A stretch of DNA of 64,000 nt from Micractinium sp. NFX-FRZ (lineage: Eukaryota; Chlorophyta; Trebouxiophyceae; Chlorellales; Chlorellaceae), in contig JAPTJF010000045.1 in the NCBI GenBank assembly GCA_029339195.1, positions 124,001-188,000 of the forward strand, written 5' to 3'. Of the stretch, positions 1 to 10,536 are shown one piece after another. The position numbers and the translations under genes are program-made. Each line of letters begins with the position of its first letter. Position 1 is the stretch's first letter. The notes under the pieces were generated by a model that searched no databases, had not been told where the DNA came from, and was given only the letters and a program-made list of their open reading frames with translations.

Positions 1-294
1 AGCCTGCCAGGAACCATCCAGTGGGTTGCTGTCCCCTGCCTATGGCTGGGGAGGCGAGTGAGATGGCAGGGGCAAGAGGCGGGACGGGATGGCGGCGGCA
101 TTAGGCGGCTAGCTGAAGCCGGCTAGCTGCCAGGCTGGAGAGTACCACCCCTGCCTTCCTAGCCTAATCTTGCCTGTCGACAATCCATCGCAAGTCAGGG
201 GGCTGCTCAAATTTGCCCAGCGGCTGCCGATCTCTTGTTGGAACGATGGCCTGCTCCGCGTGAACTTTGGCAGGACGGGTTTCGGCAGGCAGCC
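1..294. other. Upstream region of the PATROL1-like gene
   Basis: No gene is supported here. It holds the presumed promoter and 5' leader of the PATROL1-like gene. Open frames on both strands are GC-driven and lack recognisable protein features. Confidence 0.5.
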
Positions 295-3200
295 ATGGCG
301 GCGCAGCAACTGGCCGTCGAGAGGAGGGCGCTCCTCAAGTACCTGCTGCAGGTGGGCGGGGCGCGAGGGCAGGGGGGGTAGGTGGGCTGTGGGTGCGCAG
401 CGGCCCGCAACAAAGACAGACATCCACTATTATCCAGCTAATGTTTCAGAAAGCGTCTCCCGGAGGCTTGGCCTGCAGCTCAGTGCCACTGCCGCCGCCG
501 CCCGCCCACCCGCCGCCGCCACCGCCCGCCTGCGTCGCCCCTGCCCGCCGCAGGACCTGCAAGCGCGGGGCACAGAGGTGCTGCTTCCTGTAGGCTGCTC
601 CGATTATGACGAGTGGCTGCTGGATGCGCTGTCAGTTGACCGCCTGCTCAAGCAGCTGCGTGCGGGTGCTAAGAAGCTCGACCTCATCAATGCCTGCACC
701 AGCGGTTCCATTGGCGGCAGCAGCCTAGCGGCTGCAGCCCGCCGGGAGTCAATGGCCACGCCTCCCAGGGGAGCTTCCTCTCAGCTGGAGGACCCAGAGG
801 TGGTTGACTTCCGCCGCCTGGTGTCCGGCACCGGCACGCCCATCAGCGGCGGCGCGGTGGCGGCGGCAGCGGTGGGTGCTGACGAGGCGGAGGACGAGGC
901 GGATTCGGGCATCCCACGCCTGCGTCTCAAATCCCTGCATGTTGGTGCGTGGGCGGAGCTGGCGGAACAGTTGCGTGGGGTCGCAGAGTGGGGATCAGGC
1001 CTGCTGCTGCCTGCCTTTGCTGGCTGCTGCTGCGGTTTGACTGCGCATGCTGGGAGGCATGGCAACAGCCCCTTTCTGTTGGAAGCACGGTTGCGCCAGG
1101 GTGCCCCTGGGCCCGGCGGCCCTGCTGCTGGCCGCCTGCCACAAACATTGCGCGTATTCCACCCCAACCTGAGCTGCCCTGCAGAGTGCCAACCTCAAAC
1201 GAGTGCCCTTTTGTCTGTCTGTCTGTGTATATCCGTGCAGGCCTGGCTGAGTACCAGCTCAAGGAGCTGGCCTACGCCATCTTCCTCTCCTGCGGCGGCT
1301 CCGCCGCCTCTCGCAGCCTGCTGGCCTCGCTGCGCGCCTCGCTGGAGCTGCCAGAGGCGCGGGCGGAGGAGCTGGCGCGTATCACGGCGCTGGTGGGGCG
1401 CCACCCGGGCGCCACCAGCCTGGCCAACCTGCAGATGCACGTCAGGCTGCTGCAGGTGGGTGGGTGCTGGGGAGGGTGTGGGTGGTGCAACTTGCAGGGG
1501 GTGGCCAGCAGCGGGAGGCGGTGCTGTGCTGGCCAGCCGGCAGATGCACGCGTCAAGCTGCTGCAGGTGTGGTGGCAGTGCCGTGGTGTGTGCTGCTGCT
1601 GCTGCTGCTGCGTCGCGGTGCCCCTTCCTCTCCTGCTGCCTCTCGTAGGCCCCCTTGACCTATTTTGCTTGCTTGCTTGCTTGTGCCTGGTGCCACCCAC
1701 ACTCCCGCAGATTGTGCGCCCCACAGCGTTTGACAACTTCCGGAACTTTGTGAAATGGCGGGACACAGTGACCTCGGTGGTGTGGCTGGTGCTCAGCCAG
1801 GCGGCCCGCGACACCTGGCTGACAACGCCACGCGGCTCGCCGGCAGCGGCGGTTGCTGGAGAGGCGAATGGGGGCGGTGCGGGGGCATCGGCGCGCGCGC
1901 TGCTGGCTCGGCTGAAGGGAGGGCTGCGGCGGCTGGATGTTCGCGCGGTGAGTGGCTGGCAAGGGGCTTGGGCTGGCCTGTGGGTTGAGCATGCTTGTGC
2001 CCTGGCACGCGCTGCTTCTTGTGTTGCCTGCCATGCCGGACCCCCAGGCCCCTGCAGACGGATCCCATGTGCCTGTCTGCTCTGAAGCTGTGCTACCTGC
2101 TCTGCCCACCCCACAAGCTGGCCCATCATGATTGGGGGTCACGTGGTGGCGCCCCCACCCTACCACCCCACACTTCCCTGCACCCACTCTCCACTCCATT
2201 TGCTCGACTCATTTTGCAGGCTGATGATTACGATGAGGGGGAATACGGGGAGGCAGCAGAGGGCGTGTTTGCGGCAGCCGCGCAGATTGCGCAGCAGTGC
2301 CAGACAGGTAGCAGGCCAGGGCAGGGTGGGGAGCCGGTGCAGCGGCGCACATGCATCCGTGTTTGTGGGGCACTGGTGCTCTCCTGCCTGAACAGCCTGG
2401 CGGTCGTTTTTGGGAGGTTGCCGGCACGCCACTAGGGGGCAGCTGGCGCCCCGCTGCCTTGCCAGTGCGCACCACTCTGTACACCGGCTTATCAACACCA
2501 CCGGTCCGCCAACCTCATATGCCCAGCTTCGTCCCCACCCGCTCGTCCGCCCGCAGGCTGGGCCTTCCCCTGGGGCCTGCGCGCCCGCCTGGCGGAGCTG
2601 CTGCTGCGCGGCATGTTTGACACGCTGGACGAGGGGCAGTACACGGACAGCCGGCAGGAGCTGCTGGGCCTGCTGCAGGTGAGCTGGCAGCCTGGTGACC
2701 TGGCAGCCTGGTGAGCTGGCAGCCTGGCGAGGTGGCAGCCTGGCGAGGTGGCAGCCTGATGAGCTGACAGCCTGGTGAGGTGGCAAGCTCCCCATGGGCA
2801 GCAATGGAGGTGCCGTCGTGAGGTCATGCGGGATGTGACGCAGTGAAGTGTCCTCTCATGCACGTACATTCTGCAAGCGTCCCTCACACTGTTTGTGCGG
2901 ATGCCCCCTGACCTGGCATGCCGCTGCCCCGGCTGCCCCCTGGCGCCCTCGCCCCCCTGCAGGGCAGCGTGTGGCGGGAGCTGCAGATCACGCCGGATGT
3001 GCACAACGCCGTGTTTGCCTGGGTGCACTACCGGCAGGTGGGGCTCGGGGGGCTGCTGGGGCGTGTGGGTCCGCTGGGTTTGCCTCCCTGCTGCTGCATG
3101 CCCGGCCTGCCTCACCCCTGCCTCCCTGCTGCCTCTCTTGCTTCCCTGCGACACACACACACACCTTTGCGACCAGCTGGGAGCTTTTGCTCTGCCTCAA

Positions 3201-6200
3201 CACTGCCCTGCCCCGCTGCCTCCCACCTGTCCCGCCACGCCACCATCACTTCCCTCTGTGCCGCCTCCCCACCATCACTTCCCGCTCAAATCCCGCAGTT
3301 TGCGGTCAGTGAGGAGCTGCTGCTGCTGGAGGTGGCCCGCCAGGCGATCCAGGAGGTCAAGGCCGCCACCCCGCCGGCGCAGCAGAACGGCAGCAGCTCG
3401 CCTCTGCTGGTCACAAAGGGTGGGCGGGGCGGGGCGGGCCTGCGGTCGGGAGGTAGAGGGGGGGCGGGCATGGAGCAGGCCAGTGTGGTGGGAGCCGCGG
3501 CTCTCGACAAGGTTGCGGTGCCCGAGCCCAGCTGCTACAGAACTAATCGCCTGCCTCCCGTACCCCGTACCCTGCATGATGCACCTGTGTCCTGCCTCGC
3601 ACACACACCTGCACGCCACACGCCCAGCTTCCAAGTCTGCAAACTCCCCGTCCCGCCCACCCTTTGTGTGGATCCCCATTGTTCTTTTCTCGCTCTCTGG
3701 GCTTGCTGGCCTTCCGCCCCGCCTGCCCTGCAGAGGAGCACGACTCCCAGTTCCCCGGGGAGGTGATGGCCTGCATCAGCCAGTGGGTGTGCGGCCAGCT
3801 CAGCAGCTACCATGCCTCGGTGGACGACGCGCGCGTCATGAAGGTGCGTGGGGGCGGGGGGGGCGAGTGCTGCTGTGTACAGGAGGCAAGCAGTTGTGGC
3901 GCAGCGAGGGCGGCAGGTGCTGCAGGCTGGGCGCATCGCGCTCACACCTCACCATCACCCTACCCTGCATGCAGCATGCAGTCACTGTGTCAGCTCACTG
4001 CCTAACCACCGTTGATTGCAGGGCCTCATCGGTGTGCTAGACGCAGCCGAGGCGGCCTGTGGGCGGCGGGAGCAGCTGCCGCAGCTGCTGGAGGGCTGCA
4101 TTGCCGCCTCCGTGGAGGCCGCCTTTGATGCCAGCATGGACCAGCTGTCGGCCAACGTCACGGCGGGTGCGCTGCGCATGCTGTGTTGTGCTGTGCTGTG
4201 CTGTGCTGTGGTGCCGGCGTGCCTCCCTCCCTGTTGTCCCAGCTCGGCCTGCCTGTTTTCGTCCTGCACAGGAGGCCCCCGATCATGCTGCCCTCCGCCC
4301 GACAGCTCAGCAGAGCTGCTTAAAGCAGACCCCCTCCATTACTGCTCCGTTTTGCTCACAGCCCAACTTTGCTTCGCAAGTCCCCTGTGTTTCTGCAGAG
4401 GAGGACCTGATCATGCTGCTGTCCGCCAGCTCAGCGGAGCTGTTCAAGCGGGAGGCCACCCAGTACTCCCCCCTGCTGGCGGCGCACCAGCCCGAGGCGC
4501 GGGCCATCGCGGCGAGCACGCTGCACGAGGTGTACGGCGCCCGCATGCTTCCCTGGCTGATTGGAGGTAGGGAGGTAGGGTGTTGTTGAGCAGCGGGGTG
4601 GGGAGAGGGGGAGGCATGCTGAGGTTGTGTGGGGTGTGGCGGGGGCCAGGCGCTGCATGAGGTTTACAGAGCGTTGCTGGTCGGAGGTGCCTGAGTGGGT
4701 GGGGAACATCCCTGGGGCATGGGGTGCACGCGTTGTCACTTGCCCAGCCGTGCCCAGCGTGCCGGGCATCCATAACTCTGGAAACAAGCTGCGTCGTGGG
4801 TGCGCCCCTCTTGGCTGCCCACAGTCAACGGCCTAACCAAGAGCGTGCTAGAGGCCATGCCGGATGGCTATGGCCCTGGAGGAGCGCTCCTAACCCCACT
4901 GCAACTTGGCAACCCCAACCAACACACACACAACCTGCAGTCAACGGCCTGACCAAGAGCGCGCTAGAGGCGATCCGTGCCGCCATGGCACTGGAGGAGC
5001 TGCTGCTGGAGGAGTGCCGGGACGCGCCCCCCGCCCCTTGGGGAACAATGGAGCGCCTCTCGCCGCTGCTCTACACCTGGGCGCAGGCACGTCACGTGGG
5101 GAAGGGGGGGCGAGGGCACGCTTTGCTACCAGCACAACGCTCTGTGCCTACATCCGCCTCAGCATGTGCCCAACTGGATCCAACCTGCGCAGCGGGGGGC
5201 CTGCGCTAGAACAACAGTACAACAGTTGCATGTTTGTTCTCACTTCAGTGAAAACACATCAGCTTTTGTTTGTGGGTTTTGGTGTGCAGGGCCAGATCAG
5301 CATGCTGGGCGGCTGGATGGACCGCATCCTGGCGGCGGAGGACTGGGCCCGCATGTCCAAGCAGCGCGCGCACGGCTCGCGGTGCGTATGCCTCCAGGCC
5401 TAGGGCCTAGGCTGCCCCCGAGTGGGGGGTCCGCTGTGCCGTGCTGCTGCCGTTGGGCCTGAAGCGGTGGGCAGCAGGGCTGTTGGCCAGCGTTGCATGA
5501 AGTGAGCTGAACTGCTTGGACCTGCGTCGGACCGGTCTTGAAACGGAGCGGTTTCAGGCGTTCAACTGGAACTTGCAGCAATGCTCCCCCCTGCCCACCT
5601 CACCGCCTGTCCCCCTCCTTCCCACTTCGCCTACCTACCCATCCACCCGTCACAGATCCGTTGTTGAGGCGATCAAGATTGTGACCGGGCACGGAGTGGG
5701 CGCGCTGCTGTCTGCACCCCATGCAAACCATGCTATAACCTACCCACCCCGCCACCTTGCCTGCAGGTCTGTGGTTGAGACGATCAAGATTGTGACTGAG
5801 ACGCTGGAGGCTCTGTTTGACATGAAGCTGGCCATACCCGCGGGGGTGGTGCGCTGCCTGACTGAGGGGGTGGACCTGGCCATGCAGAAGTGAGGGAGGG
5901 GTGGGTGGTGTATAAGGTGTGGTTTGGTGGGGTGCGGGGGGAGGGCATGGGTGGGCACTGCTCGACTGAGCTGGCCATGCACAAGTGAAGGAGCGGTGGG
6001 TGGTTTTGATCATATAGGTTGCTGTTTGGTTGGGAGCGGGGGGAGGGCAGGTGTGGTGCGCTGCCTGATCGATCTGGCGGGGCAGGAGTGAGGAGGCTCG
6101 AGGGGGGGAAGGAGCTGAGGTGGGGCAGGGAGGTTAAGCTAGCTCCAGCCGGTTATAATTGGTCCCTGCCGGCAAGCCCTAGCCTCCACCGCTGAGCTGC

Positions 6201-9200
6201 CCTCGGGCAACATGTGTGTGCCCTTGTCCGCCCACTCTCTTCTTTCCACAGTCTGCAACCTCATGCATGCCGAGGTGGGTTCACGTGCTGCCTTCACCTC
6301 ACCCTTACATCATGCTCCTCATCCCTGGCCTGCCTCAATCGCCCGTGCCTGCAGGTACTGCGACTTTGTGCGGGCGCAGGTGGGCTCCCCCGACGCCCTC
6401 ATCCCGCCCCGTCCCCCGCTCACCCGCTACAAGCGCGAAATTGCGGTGGCGGCGGAGGAGCAGGAGGCGGCGGCGGCGGCGGGCGGGGTGCCCTCGGGGC
6501 AGCTGTCCAAGGTGCGGCGGGATACTGAGGGCTGCGAGAGGGGGCTGGGTCAGGTTGGCAGCAACAGGCGGGCATCGTTTGGGGCATGGCCGCCAGGGGA
6601 GCAGCAGCAGCAGCGGATGCAAGGGCTGGCGCAGCGGGGTGGTTGGGGTGCGTTCAACGCGCAGCATCAGCTCGGCACTCCCCACACACCCCGTGCCCAC
6701 TGTGCCATGCTGCGCTGCGCTGTGCTGTGCTGTGCTGCGCTGTGCAGATGAAGAGCAAGCTGGGGGAGGTGATGTCAACCAAGTGGCTGCCGCCGCTGGG
6801 AGCCACAGGTGGGGATAAATGGGAAGGTGGGCATGAGGAGTGGCGGGGGCAGAGGGGATGACGCCGGGTGCAGGCTGCTGGCTGCGGCAGCAATGCTCAG
6901 TACGGCAGCGGCACACTGCATGCTGCAGCTCCCGCTGTCATGTCTCCTTCCGCCCTCACTTGAACCCTCACAATCCGGTCTGCTGCCCAGATATCTGCCG
7001 CCCGTTCCACTGGATTCTGACCCGCTCCTGGGCTGTGCGCTGGCTGGCGCTTGCTACCCACTGCGTTTGCCCCCATCCTTCTTTCCCGCCTCCTCCCCCC
7101 TACTTGCAGAGGAGGAGCGGCGCGTGATGTGCCTGACCCCTTACTGCCGTTGCCTCCACTCTCATTATTTGCCTCGCCCCCGCCTTCATCCCCCTCGCTT
7201 GCCAGCAGAGGAGGAGCGGCGCGTGATGTCCCTGCACTACGACGGCCTGGTGGTGCGGCTGAACAGCGTGCAGCACCTGCTGGACAGCCTGGCGGGGCTG
7301 GAGCGCATGGTGGTGGACAGGTGGGGGGGCGGTGCTGACCTGGGCTGCATAGTGGTGGACAGGTGGGGGGGCGGGGCTGGAGCGCATGGTGGTGGACAGG
7401 TGGGGGGGGGCAGGGGGGGCAGGCGCTGCAAATGGTGGATAGATGCACCAGACCTTGCGACCTCAACTGGCATGTTGCTCTGACTGTGCATGCCATGGCA
7501 CACCCTTGCATTCCAGCCTGCCCGCTGGCCTTCCGCATGCTGCCAAACCCTGTGCATGCCTCCCCCGCCCACCCCTGCTGCCCACCCCCCCTCGTGCGCG
7601 ACAGGTGGGACGACGGGCGGCCGCGGTCAGCGGTGGCGCGCGAGGGCAAGGGCGCGTACGACTGGATTGCCGGCATGTTTGACGGTGCCCGCAGGACGGC
7701 GGCGCGCACGCGCGACCACCTGGCGCGCTACATAGGCATCAAGGTGAGGGAAGATGGGGGGGTCTGTAATGGTTTGGAGTATGCCATGTTAGCCAGGGTT
7801 TTGGGGAATGGGATGTTGAGCGGGGCTGACAAGACGCGCTGCGCTTCTGAGATGAGATCCACTTGCCCCTCCGACTCGCCCAACATTGCCCCACCCATTG
7901 ATGGCAATCTTTCCATTTACCAGCTTCCCCGCTGCCTGTGTCACACCTGTACCGCCCTGCCTCTGTGTGTACTGCAGCTGGTGTACGGCGAGCTGCGGGA
8001 CGACATTTACGAGCGGCTGTACCGCTTCCATGTCCAGGTCACACGCCTCGAGACGGTGCTGCAGGTACGGCCTTGCTGTGTTTTTTATAGATCTTTTAGC
8101 AGATACGGAAGGTGTTGGTGTTTGTGTGACAGCGGGTCTTTGGCTCGGCGCCCCCCTGTCCAGGCGGTGCGCCGGGCACCGGTGCACAGCGGTTGTTGAA
8201 GTACGGCGAGTCGCGTCCTTGCGTTCCTACACCGCTCACCCACACCCCTGCCCCTCACTCCCACCATCTGGTTTATGTTTGCTTGGCACGCAGGGTGTGG
8301 ACCACCACCTGGGCGACATCTGCGGCCGCGTGCACGACGCACTGCCCCCGCGCCTGGCGCGCTCGGTGTGCGTGGCGCTGGTGGGCGCGGTGCAGAGCGT
8401 GCTGCTGGACGGCGGGCCGTACCGGTGAGGCGTGAAGGGGGGCGAGGTCAGGGGCGCTGGGGGAGGGAGGGAAAGAAGGAGCCTGGGGGTGGTGTGCGTG
8501 GAGCAGAGAGCGCTACTAGGCCGTACCGGCGGGGATTGAGGGGATTTGTGGGGGCACGGCAAGTGCAAGGACCTACACCGGCAGGCAGCGACAGAGAGGC
8601 CGGGGCTGCTGGCTCGGCTCTCTGCCCTCATGCGACGCTTCCTCACTCCCTGCCCGCTCCCAATCACCCCACCCCCACCCCCTCCCGCAGGCTCTTCACC
8701 CCCCAGGATGTGGACATGCTGGAGGCCGACATGGCGCAGGTGGGGGTGGGTTGGGTGCAGCGGATGCACGTAATGCTGTGCCGGGCGGGGGGCGGGGGCG
8801 GTGGGCGTAGTTTGCCGACGCGCGGCATGTGGGGCTGGAGGAGGCGGGCGCCATCCCACGCATGCCCAAGCTGTAGTAAAATGCCACATACTGCAGCCTC
8901 TCCCCCCCCCCCTCAACCTTACACACACACATGCCTGCTCCCCCACCAACCTGCTGCACGTGCGCTGCCCTCTGTTCCCCCCCCTGCCCGCAGATGCGCG
9001 CCATGTTTTACGCCGACGGCGACGGCATCAGCCTGGAGGAGGTGGACGCCATTTGCCGCCCACTGAGCGACGTGGTGGACTGCATGGGGCTGGACACGGG
9101 CCTGGTCATACAGAACCTGAAGCAGGTGGGTGGGTGGGTGGTTGCGGGGGACTTCGTGGCCGACGTGCGCTTTTGTGTGCTTGGGGGTGGGGTGGGGGGG

Positions 9201-9860
9201 TCAATATCCAGCCTGGGTGCTGGGTGGGGGGACTGAACGGGGCTGGTGATACAGCAGAACCTGAAGCAGGGGGGTGGCGTTCGTTGGAGGGAGGTTGCAA
9301 CGGGGGCGGAGGGTTGTCAAAGGGCAAGTTTTGGGGGTTTTCCGCGGGTTGCTGGTGCCAACCATTGTGAGAATGTGTGGACCACAATCAGGCGAGATGA
9401 GATGGTACACAGCTGCCGCCGTGACCCACCGCTCGCCCACCGCCCCACCTCACCTCCTCTTTCTGTTTCTGCCTCGGTGCTGCAGGCCAACGCCCAGCTG
9501 CGCAGCACCAAGTCGGTGCCCGCCGGCACCCCCGCCGCCATGGACCCAGATGTCCTGCTGCGCATCCTGTGCCACCGGGCAGACCATGCGGCATCCAAGT
9601 ACCTCAAAAAGGACTACAAGGTGGGGTGGGTGGGGTGTGCCGCTGCGCGTGTCGTGGTTGGCAGTGTGGTGGTGCTCGTGACGGTGCACCTCGCCACACA
9701 AGTAAGGTGAAGAAGGGTCCAATGTAGTATATCAGCTGACGCCCCCTGCTCTGCCCCACCCTCCACCCTCTTGCACTCGCGCCTCCAGATCCCCAAGAAG
9801 ATCCCCCACAGCGTGGGAGACGTGGCGGCCAAGGCGGGCGGCCTGCTGCGGCGCAAGTAA
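295..9860 (+). CDS. PATROL1: PATROL1-like MUN-domain protein (DUF810, Munc13-related)
   Basis: A 1,054-residue protein, close to the roughly 1,100 of plant PATROL1, which tethers exocytic vesicles and controls delivery of plasma-membrane proteins such as H+-ATPases. Twenty-four exons: 295-351, 554-944, 1241-1455, 1711-1947, 2220-2307, 2557-2678, 2963-3037, 3299-3419, 3734-3843, 4022-4166, 4399-4566, 4941-5086, 5290-5381, 5767-5889, 6355-6511, 6748-6808, 7209-7320, 7605-7743, 7978-8064, 8294-8424, 8691-8739, 8994-9125, 9486-9620, 9789-9860. Landmarks by family resemblance are the N-terminal ALLKYLL helix, the WAFPWGLR block, ETLEALFDM in the MUN core, the PPLTRY motif, and an MHD2-like C-terminus with LLDGGPYRLF and FYADGDG. 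The start is the first ATG giving the conserved N-terminal helix. Intron 12 has a GC donor. Several introns carry exon echoes. The Arabidopsis role is known; function in this alga is inferred. Confidence 0.93.
1541..1575 (+). repeat. Exon echo: copy of exon 3 tail plus donor (PATROL1)
   Basis: Inside intron 3, cagatgcacg..cgtcaagctgctgcag followed by gt repeats the exon 3 end at 1431-1460 with a few substitutions and a 2-base insertion. It is a decayed partial duplication about 110 bases downstream. Confidence 0.75.
2679..2792 (+). repeat. Minisatellite, about 14-base unit
   Basis: The first part of PATROL1 intron 6 consists of about eight imperfect copies of a 14-base unit resembling gagctggcagcctg, beginning right at the splice donor. 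Confidence 0.85.
4184..4211 (+). repeat. Intronic CTGTG pentamer tract
   Basis: About five consecutive ctgtg/tgctg pentamers in PATROL1 intron 10, on the sense strand. Confidence 0.8.
4269..4321 (+). repeat. Exon echo: copy of acceptor and head of exon 11 (PATROL1)
   Basis: Sequence here (aggaggcccccgatcatgct, then a further 30 matching bases) repeats the acceptor and first 45 bases of exon 11 at 4397-4444 with scattered substitutions and indels that break the frame. The offset is about 125 bases. Confidence 0.85.
4819..4892 (+). repeat. Exon echo: copy of acceptor and head of exon 12 (PATROL1)
   Basis: About 70 bases beginning cagtcaacggcctaaccaag match the start of exon 12 (4938 onward) at roughly 85 percent. 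The acceptor cag is retained. The copy lies about 116 bases upstream of the real exon. Confidence 0.9.
5651..5690 (+). repeat. Exon echo: copy of acceptor and head of exon 14 (PATROL1)
   Basis: A stretch matching exon 14 from its acceptor (5763-5802), including gatcaagattgtgac, sits 112 bases upstream. It still has an AG dinucleotide in place of the acceptor. Confidence 0.88.
6712..6747 (+). repeat. Intronic CTGCG/CTGTG pentamer tract abutting a splice acceptor
   Basis: Seven consecutive ctgcg/ctgtg pentamers run directly into the tgtgcag acceptor of PATROL1 exon 16, replacing the usual pyrimidine tract. Confidence 0.85.
7103..7138 (+). repeat. Exon echo: copy of acceptor and head of exon 17 (PATROL1)
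   Basis: gcagaggaggagcggcgcgt plus the next ten bases duplicates the start of exon 17 at 7203-7236 almost perfectly, 100 bases upstream, with an intact acceptor. Confidence 0.9.
7345..7408 (+). repeat. Exon echoes: two copies of exon 17 tail plus donor (PATROL1)
   Basis: The exon 17 end, gcatggtggtggacag followed by gtgggg (7304-7328), recurs twice in the intron, around 7350-7372 and 7376-7408. Both copies keep a donor-like gtgggg. Confidence 0.85.
9240..9276 (+). repeat. Exon echo: copy of exon 22 tail (PATROL1)
   Basis: ggtgatacagcagaacctga and the following agcagg repeat the end of exon 22 (9101-9128) with a 3-base insertion. The donor gt has become gg. Confidence 0.85.
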
Positions 9861-10536
9861 CGCGGGCCTCTCACCGCCTCCTGGCTGCCCGCCCAGCTGG
9901 AGGCAGAGGCAGGGGGAGGGCCGCTCGGCGGAGAGGCGGCGGGCATGTCAACTATGGCTGCCTCGACCCTTGCCCTCTCCTTCTCGCCAATGTTGGCTGT
10001 CGGCTGTTGTTGCCCATGTTTCAGTATTTGACGTCCACTCCTGGCCTGGCCTGGCCACCATCCTTGGCCTGTGCACACTCTGGGAATGACTTCTGTATGT
10101 CAGTGCACACAACCATTTCATTTACGTTTGACTCAGATGACGCGCTTGTTGTGAGCAACAGCAGCAGGTTGTTGTACAGGAGCGAATGCGAAGCAGGAGA
10201 GGGTGGGCAGCGGGGGCGCAGCAGGCAGCGGGGAGGGGGCGAGCAGGAGCGAGTGCGGAGCGGGTGTGGAGCAGGGAAGTAAGCAGTGCTGCATGCAGAT
10301 GTGCCAGTGTGTGTGCCGGGCAAAGCAAGCCCGTGGGTGGGGAAGAGCTGTGAAACGCTGCGCGCCCAGCTGACAAGGGGCATAAAATGAATGGAGGGAG
10401 GGCGTACCGTCCTGTGCTGAGGGAGGCGCCTGCCCACTCGAGACAGAAGGCGCCGCCGCCACAGAGGCGTCCTCTGGATTACTGGAGCCGCCGCCAACCA
10501 TGCCACGTACTGCACACGAGCCTAACATCAAGTGCA
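9861..10536. other. Convergent 3' regions of PATROL1 and CSN6
   Basis: About 675 bases between two convergent stop codons. I see only presumed 3' UTRs and no supported gene. Confidence 0.6.

Noticed and set aside
170..1648. A 492-codon plus-strand open frame
   Set aside because: It reads through introns 1-3 of the PATROL1-like gene. Only parts coincide with real exons, and family alignment needs the spliced model.
2679..2792. CRISPR-like repeat array
   Set aside because: Units are contiguous 14-mers without spacers, in a nuclear intron.
5087..5101. GT donor at gtgggg (5097) for PATROL1 exon 12
   Set aside because: Would add 10 bases and shift the frame. The GC donor at 5087 keeps phase 0 with exon 13.
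6251..6274. Possible small PATROL1 exon (cag acceptor, then ctgcaacctcatgcatgccg)
   Set aside because: Including it breaks the frame. Joining 5889 directly to 6355 gives the contiguous conserved segment around AMQKYCDFVRAQ.
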